From VRUE01 sp963747765 (GTDB taxonomy: Bacteria; Actinomycetota; Thermoleophilia; Solirubrobacterales; 70-9), in assembly GCA_963747765.1 (NCBI GenBank), contig CAVVGH010000007.1, positions 248,001 to 312,000 of the forward strand: DNA of 64,000 nucleotides, written 5' to 3'. Made by a program: the position numbers and the translations under genes. A model generated the notes under the pieces. It did no database searches. It was given only the letters and a program-made list of their open reading frames with translations, and was not told the origin of the DNA. This document shows, one piece after another, positions 1 through 8,338 of the stretch (position 1 is its first letter; each line of letters starts with the position of its first letter).

Positions 1-1406
1 TCAAAGACGGTGGTGACGGCGACGCCGGCGATGCGGCGCACCGGCACGCCGCGGCGCAGCGCCGGCGCGTCCTCCGCATCGAAGCGTGGCAGCCGCACCT
101 CGGCCAACTCCTCGTGGTCCCCGAGCAGCGTGAGCGCCGGGTCGATCCCGTCCAGGCGCAGGTTCCAGCGCCCCTTGCCCTGATCCCCCCAGCGGTCGCC
201 GATCGTGCCGCGCGGCGCCACCGCGCGCGCCGCGGCGGCGTCGAAGACGGTCGGCTTCCACTCGGCGTTCTCGCTGTCGTCGCCGAGGTCTGAGGCGCGC
301 AGGTAGCGGCCGGGGACGAGCTCGCCGTCGCGCTCGTCGAGGCGCACCAGGAACGGCAGGTCGGTGAACCGAGTGACGTAGTTCTCGAAGTAGGGGGTGC
401 GGCGCTCGACGTGGAACTCGCGAAGGATCACGTGGGTCATCGCCATCGCGAGCGCCGCGTCGGTGCCCGGCTGGGCGGGCAGCCAGTGATCGGCGAACTT
501 GGTGTGGTCGGAGTAGTCCGGCGAGACGACGACGGTCTTCTGGCCGCGGTAGCGGGCCTCGGTCATGAAGTGCGCATCGGGCGTGCGCGTCATCGGGATG
601 TTCGAGCCCCACATCATCAGGTAGCCGGCGTCCCACCAGTCGGCGGACTCCGGCACGTCTGTCTGGTCGCCCCAGATCTGGGGCGAGGCGGGAGGCAGGT
701 CGGCGTACCAGTCGTAGAAGGAGAGGCAGACGCCGCCGAGCAGCGAGAGGAAGCGGGCGCCGCTCGCGTAGGAGGCCATCGACATCGCTGGGATCGGAGA
801 GAAGCCGGCGATCCGGTCCGGCCCGTGGCGCTCGATCGTGTGAACGTGAGCGGCGGCGATCAGCTCGCTGACCTCCTCCCAGGAGGCGCGTGAGAAGCCG
901 CCTTTGCCGCGCTGCGCCGTGTAGGCGGGGTCACCCGCGATGCTTGCCCAGGCGTCGACGGGGTCGGGATGCTCGGCCCGCGCTGCCCGCCAGAGGTCGA
1001 GGAGAGAGCCCCTCACGTAGGGGTACTTCACCCGCAGCGGCGAGTAGGTGTACCAGGAAAACGAGGCGCCTCGGGGACAGCCGCGGGGCTCGTAATCGGG
1101 CGTCTCGGAGCCGTTTGAGGGGTAGTCGGTCTGCTGGGTCTCCCAGGTGATGATCCCGTCCTTGACGTGGACCTTCCACGAGCACGATCCGGTGCAGTTG
1201 ACACCGTGCGTGGAGCGGACCACCTTGTCGTGCTGCCAGCGGTCGCGGTAGGCGCGCTCCCAGCCCCGCGAGCGGCGACTTGACGCGCTCCAGGGCAGGT
1301 CGGCGCTATCGCCGCCGACGGACTTGAAGTGACGCAGGCGCTCCAGTGGAGACGGCTTCTCGCGGCTCACGGGGACGATCTTGCCCTCGCGCCCCGCATG
1401 CTTCAT
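1..1406 (-). CDS. narG: Respiratory nitrate reductase alpha subunit (NarG), N-terminal part; gene runs off the left edge
   Basis: Catalytic molybdenum (bis-MGD) subunit that reduces nitrate to nitrite with electrons from the quinol pool via NarH/NarI. The 468 codons present read colinearly with NarG. The N-terminal FeS site is visible as H67, C71 and C75 (HGVNCTGSCSW) plus C110 (RGCPRG), with the same 35-residue gap as E. coli NarG. Further on come FSPIPAMSMASYASG, LPPASPQIWG, QTDVPESADW and GSNIPMTRTPDAHF. The C-terminal 60% or so of a normal NarG (about 1,200 residues) lies outside the window. The ATG at 1406 is chosen because it precedes the conserved N-terminus; there is no strong ribosome site. 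It starts 38 bp after the second acyl-CoA dehydrogenase on the same strand, so co-transcription is possible. The Mo-cofactor genes at 8.3-13.8 kb fit its cofactor need. Confidence 0.93.
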   Translation of the reverse strand, partial: MKHAGREGKIVPVSREKPSPLERLRHFKSVGGDSADLPWSASSRRSRGWERAYRDRWQHDKVVRSTHGVNCTGSCSWKVHVKDGIITWETQQTDYPSNGSETPDYEPRGCPRGASFSWYTYSPLRVKYPYVRGSLLDLWRAARAEHPDPVDAWASIAGDPAYTAQRGKGGFSRASWEEVSELIAAAHVHTIERHGPDRIAGFSPIPAMSMASYASGARFLSLLGGVCLSFYDWYADLPPASPQIWGDQTDVPESADWWDAGYLMMWGSNIPMTRTPDAHFMTEARYRGQKTVVVSPDYSDHTKFADHWLPAQPGTDAALAMAMTHVILREFHVERRTPYFENYVTRFTDLPFLVRLDERDGELVPGRYLRASDLGDDSENAEWKPTVFDAAAARAVAPRGTIGDRWGDQGKGRWNLRLDGIDPALTLLGDHEELAEVRLPRFDAEDAPALRRGVPVRRIAGVAVTTVF

Positions 1407-1444
1407 CAGCGGTTCGCCCGCGACGGGGGAGGGCGGGACCCGGA

Positions 1445-2518
1445 TCAGCCTCCGAATGCCTCCGCGATCAGATCGTGGCCGATCCAGCTCGGCTCCGGCC
1501 ACAGCTGCAGCGACTTGGCGTCGCGCATCAGCTTCTCCACGCCGGTCTCGTGCATGTAGCCGGTGCCGCCGAAGACCTGCACGGCGTCGGTGGCGGTCGC
1601 CAGAGCCGCGTCGGTGGCGGCGAGCCTGGTGGAGAGGGCGGCGTTTCCGTCGACCTCCGCGCCAGGCGATGCGGGGGCCGCCGCCCGGCGGACGGTCATG
1701 CCGGCGAGCATCTCGCGTACCGCGTCGTGCTGGACGATCGGGACGCCGCCCTGAACGCGGTTTTCGGCGTACTCGAGGGCCATCTCCTGCGCTCGGCGGG
1801 CGACCCCGCGGGCGATCGCCGCGCTTCCGGCGCGAAGCAGTGCCAGGGAGGCGTCGCTTGCGGCGCGACCGTCGCTGGCCGCTGCCTCCGGTTCAACCGG
1901 TGTCTCGCTGAGCGACACACGGGCGGGTGCGGCCGATCTCAGCCCGAGCAGGGGCTCGCAGGGCTCGAGCCGCAGTCCCGGCGCGGCGGCGCTCAGCGCA
2001 ACAACCGTCGAGTCGGGGCCGAGGCCCGCGACCACGATGCCGTCCGCTTCCAGCGCCCCGAGGGCGGGGGAGAGGGAGCCGCTCAGCACCGCTCGGCCAT
2101 CGCCGTTGGCGCTCACCTCGACGCCGGCTGGCGTGGCGAGCCGCTCCGGCGGGACGGGCACGATCGCCCAGCGCTCCGATTCGTCGATCGCCGCCGCTCG
2201 CTCGCGCGGCAGCGCCGCCAGGGCGGCGTTCGAGAGCAGCACCAGCAGTGCCACGCCCGCCTCCCCCGCGGCGATCTCCTCGAGGCAGAGGACCAGCGAG
2301 CCGGCGTCCAGGCCCACGCCACCGTCGTCGACCGACAGCAGGGCGCGGTCGAAGCCCACCTCTGCAACCCGTCCCCAGGCGTCGTCGAGGGCCCCCGGCT
2401 GGCGCTCGTCGAGCTCCAGTGCGTGGGGGGCGAGCTCGCGCCTGCCCAGCTCATGGGCAAGAGCAACCACCTCATGACGCTCGGCAGAGCCCTCGCCGGT
2501 CAGGGTGACGGCGCTCAT
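1445..2518 (-). CDS. Acyl-CoA dehydrogenase family protein, short and probably lacking the catalytic base
   Basis: Flavoprotein of the acyl-CoA dehydrogenase fold, 357 aa. The C-terminal helical domain is recognisable (VQVFGGTGYMHETGVEKLMRDAK), but the usual YEGT segment with the catalytic glutamate is replaced by LWPEPSW. The middle beta domain is poorly conserved. The ATG at 2518 overlaps the stop of the upstream acyl-CoA dehydrogenase (ATGA), so the two are translationally coupled and probably form a heteromeric pair, with the longer protein as the active chain. That is inference from the missing residue and the coupling. An in-frame extension upstream to 3085 is an artefact inside the neighbouring gene. 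Confidence 0.8.
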   Translation of the reverse strand: MSAVTLTGEGSAERHEVVALAHELGRRELAPHALELDERQPGALDDAWGRVAEVGFDRALLSVDDGGVGLDAGSLVLCLEEIAAGEAGVALLVLLSNAALAALPRERAAAIDESERWAIVPVPPERLATPAGVEVSANGDGRAVLSGSLSPALGALEADGIVVAGLGPDSTVVALSAAAPGLRLEPCEPLLGLRSAAPARVSLSETPVEPEAAASDGRAASDASLALLRAGSAAIARGVARRAQEMALEYAENRVQGGVPIVQHDAVREMLAGMTVRRAAAPASPGAEVDGNAALSTRLAATDAALATATDAVQVFGGTGYMHETGVEKLMRDAKSLQLWPEPSWIGHDLIAEAFGG

Positions 2519-3990
2519 ACGGCGACCCCCGCGGCGTCCACCCGGCGCCTGGTGGGCGGCAGCGCCGCCATCGTCTCCCCGGCGACGAGCGCCCTGTAGA
2601 CCTCGATCCTGTTGAGCTGGTTCGTACCCTCGTAGATCTGGCAGAGCTTGGCGTCGCGCCAGAGCTTCTGCAGCTCGGCGCGGACCGGCGCGTCGGTGAG
2701 GCCGGCGACCTCGAGCGCGGCATTTGTAACGCTCATCGCCACGTCTCCGCCCCGCGCCTTGGCCAGCGAGGAGAGGCCGAGCGAGCGGGTGATCGTCTCG
2801 TTGTCCGTGACCCGATTGAGCACCCTGGGGAGCATTTCGCGAGTCAGCGTCGAGCTCATAATGCGCCTCACGTGGGGCCGCCTGTACATCCGGTTCGGCA
2901 TCAGGCCCAGGCTCCTGAGCAGCGGGTGGGTGGTGGCGTTTCCCAGCGCCCCAACGTCGAGCTGCACGGCGGCGTCCATGTAGGCCTGGCGCGCGAGATG
3001 GATCTGCTCGGCCATGCGGGCCAGCCGCAGCTGCACGGCCTGGCGCTCGAGCAGTCCGCTGGCTTCCGGGTCGCTGCGCAGCCACCCCAGCAGCCGCTCG
3101 TAGGCGCCGCGGGCGATCCCAGTCGCGATTGCGGCGACCGGTGGGCGGGAGGCCGCGAGCACGATCAGCGTCGCGCCGGCACCATCGCCGACCCGTGCCA
3201 CGACCCGCTCGTCGGGCACGAAGACCTCATCGAAGACGAGTTCGGAGGCGGGGCAGGCGCGCTGGCCCATCTTGTGCTCGTTGCGGGCGACCGAGAACCC
3301 CTTGGTCTGCGAGTCGACGAGGAAGCAGGTCCATGTCTCGGCCGGTCGCCGCGGGTCAACGGGCATCAGCACCGTCAGCCAGCGGGCGACGCCGCCGTTG
3401 GAGATGAAGCGCTTCGTGCCGCTCAGCGAGTAGCCGCCGGGAACGCGCCGAGCGTGGCTGGTGATCCGCGCTCGCGCCATCAGGTCCACGTCCTCGACGT
3501 CCGTGCCGGCGTCGGGCTCGGTGAGCGCGCAGGCCATCAGCATCGGCTCACCCCGCTGCGCGGCCTCGGCGACTTCGCCCATCACGTCCCAGTGGACCGG
3601 GCCGTCGAGCAGCAGCGGTGAGATGCCAAGGCCGTGCGCGCCGAAGATCAAGGCGAGACCGGGGCAGGCCGCGCAGAGCTCCTCCATGATGACCGCGCAC
3701 TCGACCGTCAGGCAGCCGCCGCCCCCCACCTGCGCCGGCAGCAGAAAATCGAGCATTCCCTGGCGGCCGCCGGTTCGGACCAGCTCCCAGTCGAAATAGG
3801 AGGGATCGTCGTCGGTGCGGCGGTCCGCCTCGAGTGCGATCTCCCGCAGATGGAGATCGGCGAACCGGCGCGCCTCGAGCTGCCGGCCCTCAAGCCGTCG
3901 AACGTAGCCACGATCGTGCTGCTCGAGCTGGCGAAGACGGGGAAAGGCCTCGCGCAGCGACGGAGCGGTGCTCCAGGCCGCGGCCGACAT
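2515..3990 (-). CDS. Acyl-CoA dehydrogenase (FAD-dependent), 491 aa
   Basis: Oxidises an acyl-CoA thioester to the enoyl-CoA, passing electrons to an electron-transfer flavoprotein. The N-terminal helical domain (about residues 60-150, EECAACPG-like region), the beta domain with ACALTEPDAGTDVED and GTKRFISNGG, and the C-terminal helical domain are in the usual order. The catalytic-base segment is present as LCQIYEGTNQ, with the glutamate near residue 454. The protein is longer than typical acyl-CoA dehydrogenases (about 380 aa), mostly through N-terminal and loop additions. It sits 2 bp after the acetoacetate-decarboxylase-like gene and overlaps the next gene by 4 bp, so it is in an operon. 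The substrate cannot be read from sequence. Confidence 0.88.
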   Translation of the reverse strand: MSAAAWSTAPSLREAFPRLRQLEQHDRGYVRRLEGRQLEARRFADLHLREIALEADRRTDDDPSYFDWELVRTGGRQGMLDFLLPAQVGGGGCLTVECAVIMEELCAACPGLALIFGAHGLGISPLLLDGPVHWDVMGEVAEAAQRGEPMLMACALTEPDAGTDVEDVDLMARARITSHARRVPGGYSLSGTKRFISNGGVARWLTVLMPVDPRRPAETWTCFLVDSQTKGFSVARNEHKMGQRACPASELVFDEVFVPDERVVARVGDGAGATLIVLAASRPPVAAIATGIARGAYERLLGWLRSDPEASGLLERQAVQLRLARMAEQIHLARQAYMDAAVQLDVGALGNATTHPLLRSLGLMPNRMYRRPHVRRIMSSTLTREMLPRVLNRVTDNETITRSLGLSSLAKARGGDVAMSVTNAALEVAGLTDAPVRAELQKLWRDAKLCQIYEGTNQLNRIEVYRALVAGETMAALPPTRRRVDAAGVAV

Positions 3991-3992
3991 GA

Positions 3993-4823
3993 TCAGCGGA
4001 CGGCGGGCTCGCCGGCCTCTGTCATCGCCAGCGCCTTGCGGATCAGTGGCAGCGACAGGTGCTCGGGTCCGTAGAGAATGCCCTCGAACGGGGCCATCAG
4101 CTCGTAGTAGATCGAGCGCCGCGAAACCAGCACGTCGGCGAGCTCGCGGGCGATCGGGTGCCGCGCGCCGAGCTCCAGGCGAGCCGCGCCGGAGCGCAGC
4201 GAGCGGCCGGAGGCGATGACATTCAGCTTGAACTCAGATTCCTGTGGCTGACGGTCGTGCCAGAGGTGGCTGAAGAGCTGCATCTGCCCGGAGCGGGGAG
4301 TGTCGATCAGCGGGCCGTCGAGCGTGAGGATGTGCTCGTCGCCCTCGCCGAGGCGACAGGTGCGGCGGCTGCTGCTCTCCGAGTAGTCGATCGAGCCGAT
4401 GAACTTCGGGTAGTTGTAAAGCTCCACGCCGCCGGCCCTGGCGATCTCGGTCGTCACCGGCAGGTGGTGGACCCAGGCGTGGAGCTGCTTGCGACGCAGC
4501 CCGTCCAGCAGAGCGCGTCCCGGAAGGTTGGCCGCGAACGGCGGGTTGTTGAGCACGATCGAGATCGCCAGCTCGTTGTAGGCGCCGATGTCCGTGTCGC
4601 GGTACTCGAAGCAGGTGACCGCGACCGCACCCAGTCCAGGCGCCAGGCGAGCCGGAACGAAGCGGGGGTCCGGGAGCAGTCTGCGCAGAGCGCCCAGTCG
4701 GGCCGGAAAGACCGCGGTCTGGGCCGTTCCGTCGTAATAGAAGATCGGCAGTTTCGCCGCCTGGCCGTCGAGCGTTGCGTCGACCTGCGGCACCCCCTCG
4801 AAGAACCCCGATTGACGGGACAT
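3993..4823 (-). CDS. Acetoacetate decarboxylase-family protein
   Basis: 276-aa protein of the acetoacetate decarboxylase superfamily. The family core is visible: YNELAISIVLNNPP, then LYNYPKFIGSIDY carrying the conserved lysine (YPKF) expected to form the Schiff base, and a C-terminal APFEGILYGPEHLSLP. Members either decarboxylate beta-keto acids or act as aldolase/dehydratase-like enzymes, so the exact reaction is open. It is first in a minus-strand operon with two acyl-CoA dehydrogenases, which suggests catabolism of a branched or keto-acyl compound. The ATG at 4823 is the only start that keeps the family N-terminus. Confidence 0.78.
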   Translation of the reverse strand: MSRQSGFFEGVPQVDATLDGQAAKLPIFYYDGTAQTAVFPARLGALRRLLPDPRFVPARLAPGLGAVAVTCFEYRDTDIGAYNELAISIVLNNPPFAANLPGRALLDGLRRKQLHAWVHHLPVTTEIARAGGVELYNYPKFIGSIDYSESSSRRTCRLGEGDEHILTLDGPLIDTPRSGQMQLFSHLWHDRQPQESEFKLNVIASGRSLRSGAARLELGARHPIARELADVLVSRRSIYYELMAPFEGILYGPEHLSLPLIRKALAMTEAGEPAVR

Positions 4824-5100
4824 GGCGTAAGCGTGTCGTTACACCGTTTCCTGTACATCCGTATATACCCCGCTCGGAGCACGGGACCGGCCCCCAGCGG
4901 CCATCCGAAAAAGACCGCAGGCTCGAGTTCGGGGGTTACCCGCAAGTGCCCTCACCGGGCTCGGAGCCCATCCGAACCTTTGCGCCGCCCGGCTGGCTGG
5001 ACGGGATACTGCCGGCATTCGAAATCCCCGCGTCCCCTGTCTCTCTCAGGTGTGGAGGGCAAATGGGGAGGGCTGGTGAGGCCCGGGGGGTGAGGGGCCT
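4824..5100. other. Intergenic region with operator-like palindromes and a degenerate copy of hairpin repeat B
   Basis: No credible gene. Next to the start of the acetoacetate-decarboxylase-like gene is the near-palindrome GTGTCGTTACAC (4833-4844), followed by AT-rich TATATA sequence; either could be an operator or promoter, which is inference. At 5049-5085 the text GGTGTGGAGGGCAAA followed by GGGGAGGGCTGGT matches the right arm of the repeat-B hairpin seen intact elsewhere in the window. The left arm is missing, so this is a half or decayed copy. Confidence 0.5.
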
Positions 5101-5736
5101 TCAGATCAGCCGGCGCTCAAGTGCGTAGCGGACCAGTTCCGGGCGGGTCGAGAGACCGAGCTTTTGCTGTATGTGCTTGCGGTGGCTCTCGATGGTGCGC
5201 ACGCTGAGCGACAGGTCCGCCGCGATCTCCCCGTTCGTATGGCCGAGCGCGATCAGGCGCAGCACCTCCGCCTCTCGCTCGGTCAGGCCACCCGGCGGGC
5301 CATCGTTGTCCTCGCCGCTATCCAGGGCAGCCTCCACCGACGGGCTGACGTGGCTCTCGCCGGCTGCGACCGCGCGGATTGCGACCTCGAGCTCGTCGTC
5401 GACCGTGTCCTTGAGCACGTAGCCTGCGGCTCCCTGTTCGAGAGCCCGGCTGGCAAAGGCGGGATCCCGCTCCATCGTCAGCACCACGACCGCGGCGGTT
5501 GGGGCCATGGCGGATGCTTCGGCGAGCGCCTCCAATGGCGGTTGGCCGGGCATGTTGAGGTCGAGCACCAGGATGTCGGCCTGCTCGGTCGCCGCCACCT
5601 CGAGTGCGGTGCCGGCGTCGCCGGCCTCCCCGACAACGGTCAGGTCGGGAACCTGTTCGAGCAGCATGCGGAGCCCGTGGCGGACGACGACGTGGTCGTC
5701 GGCGAGCACGACGGTGATTGGCCGTTTCCGTTCCAT
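5101..5736 (-). CDS. NarL/LuxR-family response regulator
   Basis: 211 aa: receiver domain (about 1-125) with acidic pocket ADDH, phospho-acceptor Asp in ILVLDLNMPG and the conserved lysine in YVLKD, then a C-terminal LuxR-type helix-turn-helix (about 148-208, LTEREAEVLRLIALGHTN and SVRTIESHRKHI). It is a transcription factor activated by phosphorylation. It is transcribed away from a second, similar regulator, and the GAF histidine kinase beyond that regulator is the likely partner of one or both. The start lies 9 nt after a TAGGGT hexamer, consistent with a leaderless transcript. Closeness to narG makes nitrate or redox signalling possible, unproven. Confidence 0.93.
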   Translation of the reverse strand: MERKRPITVVLADDHVVVRHGLRMLLEQVPDLTVVGEAGDAGTALEVAATEQADILVLDLNMPGQPPLEALAEASAMAPTAAVVVLTMERDPAFASRALEQGAAGYVLKDTVDDELEVAIRAVAAGESHVSPSVEAALDSGEDNDGPPGGLTEREAEVLRLIALGHTNGEIAADLSLSVRTIESHRKHIQQKLGLSTRPELVRYALERRLI

Positions 5737-5745
5737 GTTTTTGCG

Positions 5746-5751
5746 ACCCTA
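5746..5751 (-). promoter_or_regulatory. -10 hexamer TAGGGT for the leftward response regulator
   Basis: TAGGGT on the minus strand ends 9 nt before the ATG at 5736. It belongs to the recurring TAnnnT-plus-short-gap arrangement seen at many genes here; the mRNA is probably leaderless or nearly so. Confidence 0.5.
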
Positions 5752-5894
5752 ACCGTCCGCCCAGCGGCAGGCGGGCAGCGGACTGCGGGATCGCCCGTTG
5801 CGATACGGGGGCGACCCACGGATGACGGTGGCGCGGCGGGCGGGCAGCATGGGTGCATGACCCGCAAAGCTGGCGACGAGGGCATCGCTGCGTC

Positions 5895-5900
5895 TAGCCT
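5895..5900 (+). promoter_or_regulatory. -10 hexamer TAGCCT for the rightward response regulator
   Basis: TAGCCT is followed by 7 nt and then the ATG at 5908. The spacing places the transcription start on the initiation codon. It argues for the 5908 start over the in-frame ATG at 5857, which would lie upstream of the promoter. Confidence 0.6.
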
Positions 5901-5907
5901 CCAGACG

Positions 5908-6582
5908 ATGGAGTCAGACAAGTCGATGGAGTCGGCCAGGCACGTTGAAGACGACGGTCCGGTCACGATCGTGGTCGCCGACGATCACGGGGTGGTGCGC
6001 GCGGGGCTGCGGCTGTTGCTCGAAGCCGAGAGCGGCTTCGAGGTTCTCGCCGAGGCGGACGACGTGCCAAGCACACATCGCTTGGTGCGGTCCCGCCACC
6101 CGCGCGTGCTCGTCCTCGATCTCAACATGCCGGGCGGGTCGAGCTTGGAGGCGATTCCCACGCTGCGCGAGGAGGCGCCCGAGACGCAGATCGTCGTGCT
6201 GACGATGCAGGACGACCCTGCCTTTGCTCGCGAGGCGCTCAACGCCGGCGCCGTGGGCTTCATCCTGAAGCGCTCCGCCGAGGACGAGCTGATCGAGGCG
6301 GTGCGGCTCGCGGCCCGCGGAGAGCCCTACATCAATCCACAGCTGGGCGTGCGGCTCGCGGTCGAGCCCCCGCCCGGCCCGCCCGACGGATTGAGCGAGG
6401 AGGAGATCGAGATCCTTCGCCTGGTGGCGCTTGGGCACACCAACGCCGAGATCGGCGAGCGCCTCTTTCTCAGCGGCCGAACCGTCGAGACCCACCGCAT
6501 CAGGCTGCAGCGCAAGCTCGAGCTCAGCACCCGCGCCGAGCTGGTTCGCTACGTGCTGGACCGAGGATTGCTCGAGCGCTGA
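5908..6582 (+). CDS. NarL/LuxR-family response regulator
   Basis: 224 aa, with receiver (VVADDHGVV, phospho-acceptor in VLVLDLNMPGG, FILKRS) and LuxR helix-turn-helix (LSEEEIEILRLVALGHTN, SGRTVETHRIRL). It closely resembles the divergent regulator at 5101-5736 and probably arose by duplication. Its 3' end overlaps the convergent histidine kinase gene by 34 bp. The start at 5908 is set by the TAGCCT box 7 nt upstream; longer in-frame versions exist but would begin before that promoter. Confidence 0.92.
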   Translation: MESDKSMESARHVEDDGPVTIVVADDHGVVRAGLRLLLEAESGFEVLAEADDVPSTHRLVRSRHPRVLVLDLNMPGGSSLEAIPTLREEAPETQIVVLTMQDDPAFAREALNAGAVGFILKRSAEDELIEAVRLAARGEPYINPQLGVRLAVEPPPGPPDGLSEEEIEILRLVALGHTNAEIGERLFLSGRTVETHRIRLQRKLELSTRAELVRYVLDRGLLER

Positions 6583-8309
6583 CCGCCGTTGCCCGAAGTC
6601 CGAATCGGGATCGTGGCGGAGACGATCGTTCCGCGCCCCGGTGCCGTGTCGATCTCCAACTGGCCACCGGCGAGCATGACCCGCTCTCGCATGCCCATCA
6701 AGCCGAAGCCGCCGTTGGCGCTCGACTCGTCGAAGCCACAGCCGTCGTCGCGCACCGTGACCTCCACGGTGTCGTCGCTCCACTCGACCAGGGCCTCGGC
6801 ACGCGAGGCGCCGGCGTGCTTGGTGACATTGTTGAGGGCCTCCTGGACGAGCCGGTAGCAGGTGCTCTCGGTCTCACTGGGAAGCCGTGCGCTGTCGCCG
6901 TCCTGCAGGCGCACGAGGACGTCGATCTCGAGCTCGCTCTCGCGGCTCTTGCGTTCCGCCAGGGTGCGCAGGGCCGGCGCCAGCCCGATCTCGTCGAGCG
7001 CGGCGGGGCGCAACTCGGCGATCAGGGCTGAGAGGTTGTCGATCTCGACGTCGATCAGCTTGGTGGCCTCGTCGAGCACGCTGCGCAGCTCGTTGCCGCT
7101 TGCGTCCGCGCGCAGCGCCGCGGAGTGCAGCATGCGTAGGCCGCCGAGGGCCTGCAGGGTCTCGTCGTGAAGCTCCCGCGCCCAGCGCTTGCGCTCGTTC
7201 TCGGCGGCTTCGAGGCTGTGGCGCAATCGGTCGGCCTCGACCGATTGCGCGGTTGCCACCGCCGTTGCGGCGCTGGCCGCGAACGAGCGCAGCAGGCGTT
7301 CGTCCTCGGGGCCGAACCCGGGTCCCTCGACGACCCGGTCGAGTGCGGCGAGAACGCCGGAGGACGAGCCCCGAAAGGTGAGCGGCACGAGCATCGAGGC
7401 TTCCGCGGAGACGCCGAGCTGGTTGAGCTCCGCGCCAACGCTGCTCACGCCTGCGAGGCGCTCGGCGCGCCCCGTTTCCAGTACGCGGCCGGGAAGCGTG
7501 CCATCGATCGGGATTCGCTCGCCGCGCAGATCGGCCTCGAGCTCGCCCGCCGTGGTCGCGATGACGAGCTCGCCGCCATCGGCCAGGAGGATCAGCAGTG
7601 CCCGGGCGTCGACCAGGGCCCGCCCGCGGTTGACGATCAGCTCCAGGATGCGGTCGATGTCTGTCTCGCCGCCGACCGAGCGGGCGATGTCGGTCATCAC
7701 GGCAAGCGCCCTCACGGAGCGTTTCGCGCTGTCGCGCTGCTGCTCGACCTCGTCCCGCCTGCGCGCGAGTCCCTCGTAGAGGCGCGCGTTCTCGATCGCC
7801 ACCGCGGACCACTCGGCGAGCACGATGGCGGCGGCCTCGTCGCTGTCGTTGAACTCCTCGCCGTTCGCCTTCTCCGTCAGGTAGAGGTTTCCCCACGCTT
7901 CGCCGCGAATCAGGATCGGCACCCCGAGGAACGTGCTCATCGGTGGATGGCCCGGGGGGAAGCCGTAGGAGTCGGGGTGGTCGGAGACGTTGGGGAGGCG
8001 CAGCGGGGCGGCGTGCTGGATCAGTTTGCCGAGGACTCCATGACCGCGTGGCAGGTCGCCGATCGTCGCGTGGGTGGCGTCGTCGACCCCCAGGGTGAGG
8101 AAGCGCTCCAGTTCGCGCTTTCGCTCATCGAGGATGCCGAGCGCGGCATAGCGGGCGCCGGTCAGGTCCCGCGCGGCATCCAGGACGAGGTCCAGCACGC
8201 CCTCGAGATCGAGCCTGGAGACGAGGGCTCGCCCGACTTCAAGCAGTCGTTGCAGTTTGTAATTGTCGAGAGCAGGGGGTTCCACCAGGCCAACGGTAGC
8301 GCCCAGCAT
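6549..8309 (-). CDS. GAF-domain sensor histidine kinase (HisKA_3 type)
   Basis: 586-aa cytoplasmic kinase without transmembrane segments. GAF domain 1 covers about residues 20-180 and GAF domain 2 about 215-360. They are followed by a HisKA_3 dimerisation helix with the phospho-accepting His in RWARELHDETLQALGG and a HATPase domain (N-box QEALNNVTKHA, G-box RDDGCGFDE, GLMGMRERV). This is the NarX/DegS-like class that pairs with NarL/LuxR regulators, two of which lie next door. The GAF domains may bind a small ligand or haem; the ligand cannot be deduced. ATG 8309 is chosen because the longer reading (8339) would collide with the divergent moaA start. Confidence 0.9.
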   Translation of the reverse strand: MLGATVGLVEPPALDNYKLQRLLEVGRALVSRLDLEGVLDLVLDAARDLTGARYAALGILDERKRELERFLTLGVDDATHATIGDLPRGHGVLGKLIQHAAPLRLPNVSDHPDSYGFPPGHPPMSTFLGVPILIRGEAWGNLYLTEKANGEEFNDSDEAAAIVLAEWSAVAIENARLYEGLARRRDEVEQQRDSAKRSVRALAVMTDIARSVGGETDIDRILELIVNRGRALVDARALLILLADGGELVIATTAGELEADLRGERIPIDGTLPGRVLETGRAERLAGVSSVGAELNQLGVSAEASMLVPLTFRGSSSGVLAALDRVVEGPGFGPEDERLLRSFAASAATAVATAQSVEADRLRHSLEAAENERKRWARELHDETLQALGGLRMLHSAALRADASGNELRSVLDEATKLIDVEIDNLSALIAELRPAALDEIGLAPALRTLAERKSRESELEIDVLVRLQDGDSARLPSETESTCYRLVQEALNNVTKHAGASRAEALVEWSDDTVEVTVRDDGCGFDESSANGGFGLMGMRERVMLAGGQLEIDTAPGRGTIVSATIPIRTSGNGGQRSSNPRSST

Positions 8310-8338
8310 GCTCAACTGGCAGGCTTTAGGTGATGGCA

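Noticed and set aside
1445..3085. 546-codon version of the second acyl-CoA dehydrogenase
   Set aside because: The first about 190 codons lie inside the upstream acyl-CoA dehydrogenase in another frame; the ATGA overlap at 2515-2518 gives the true start.
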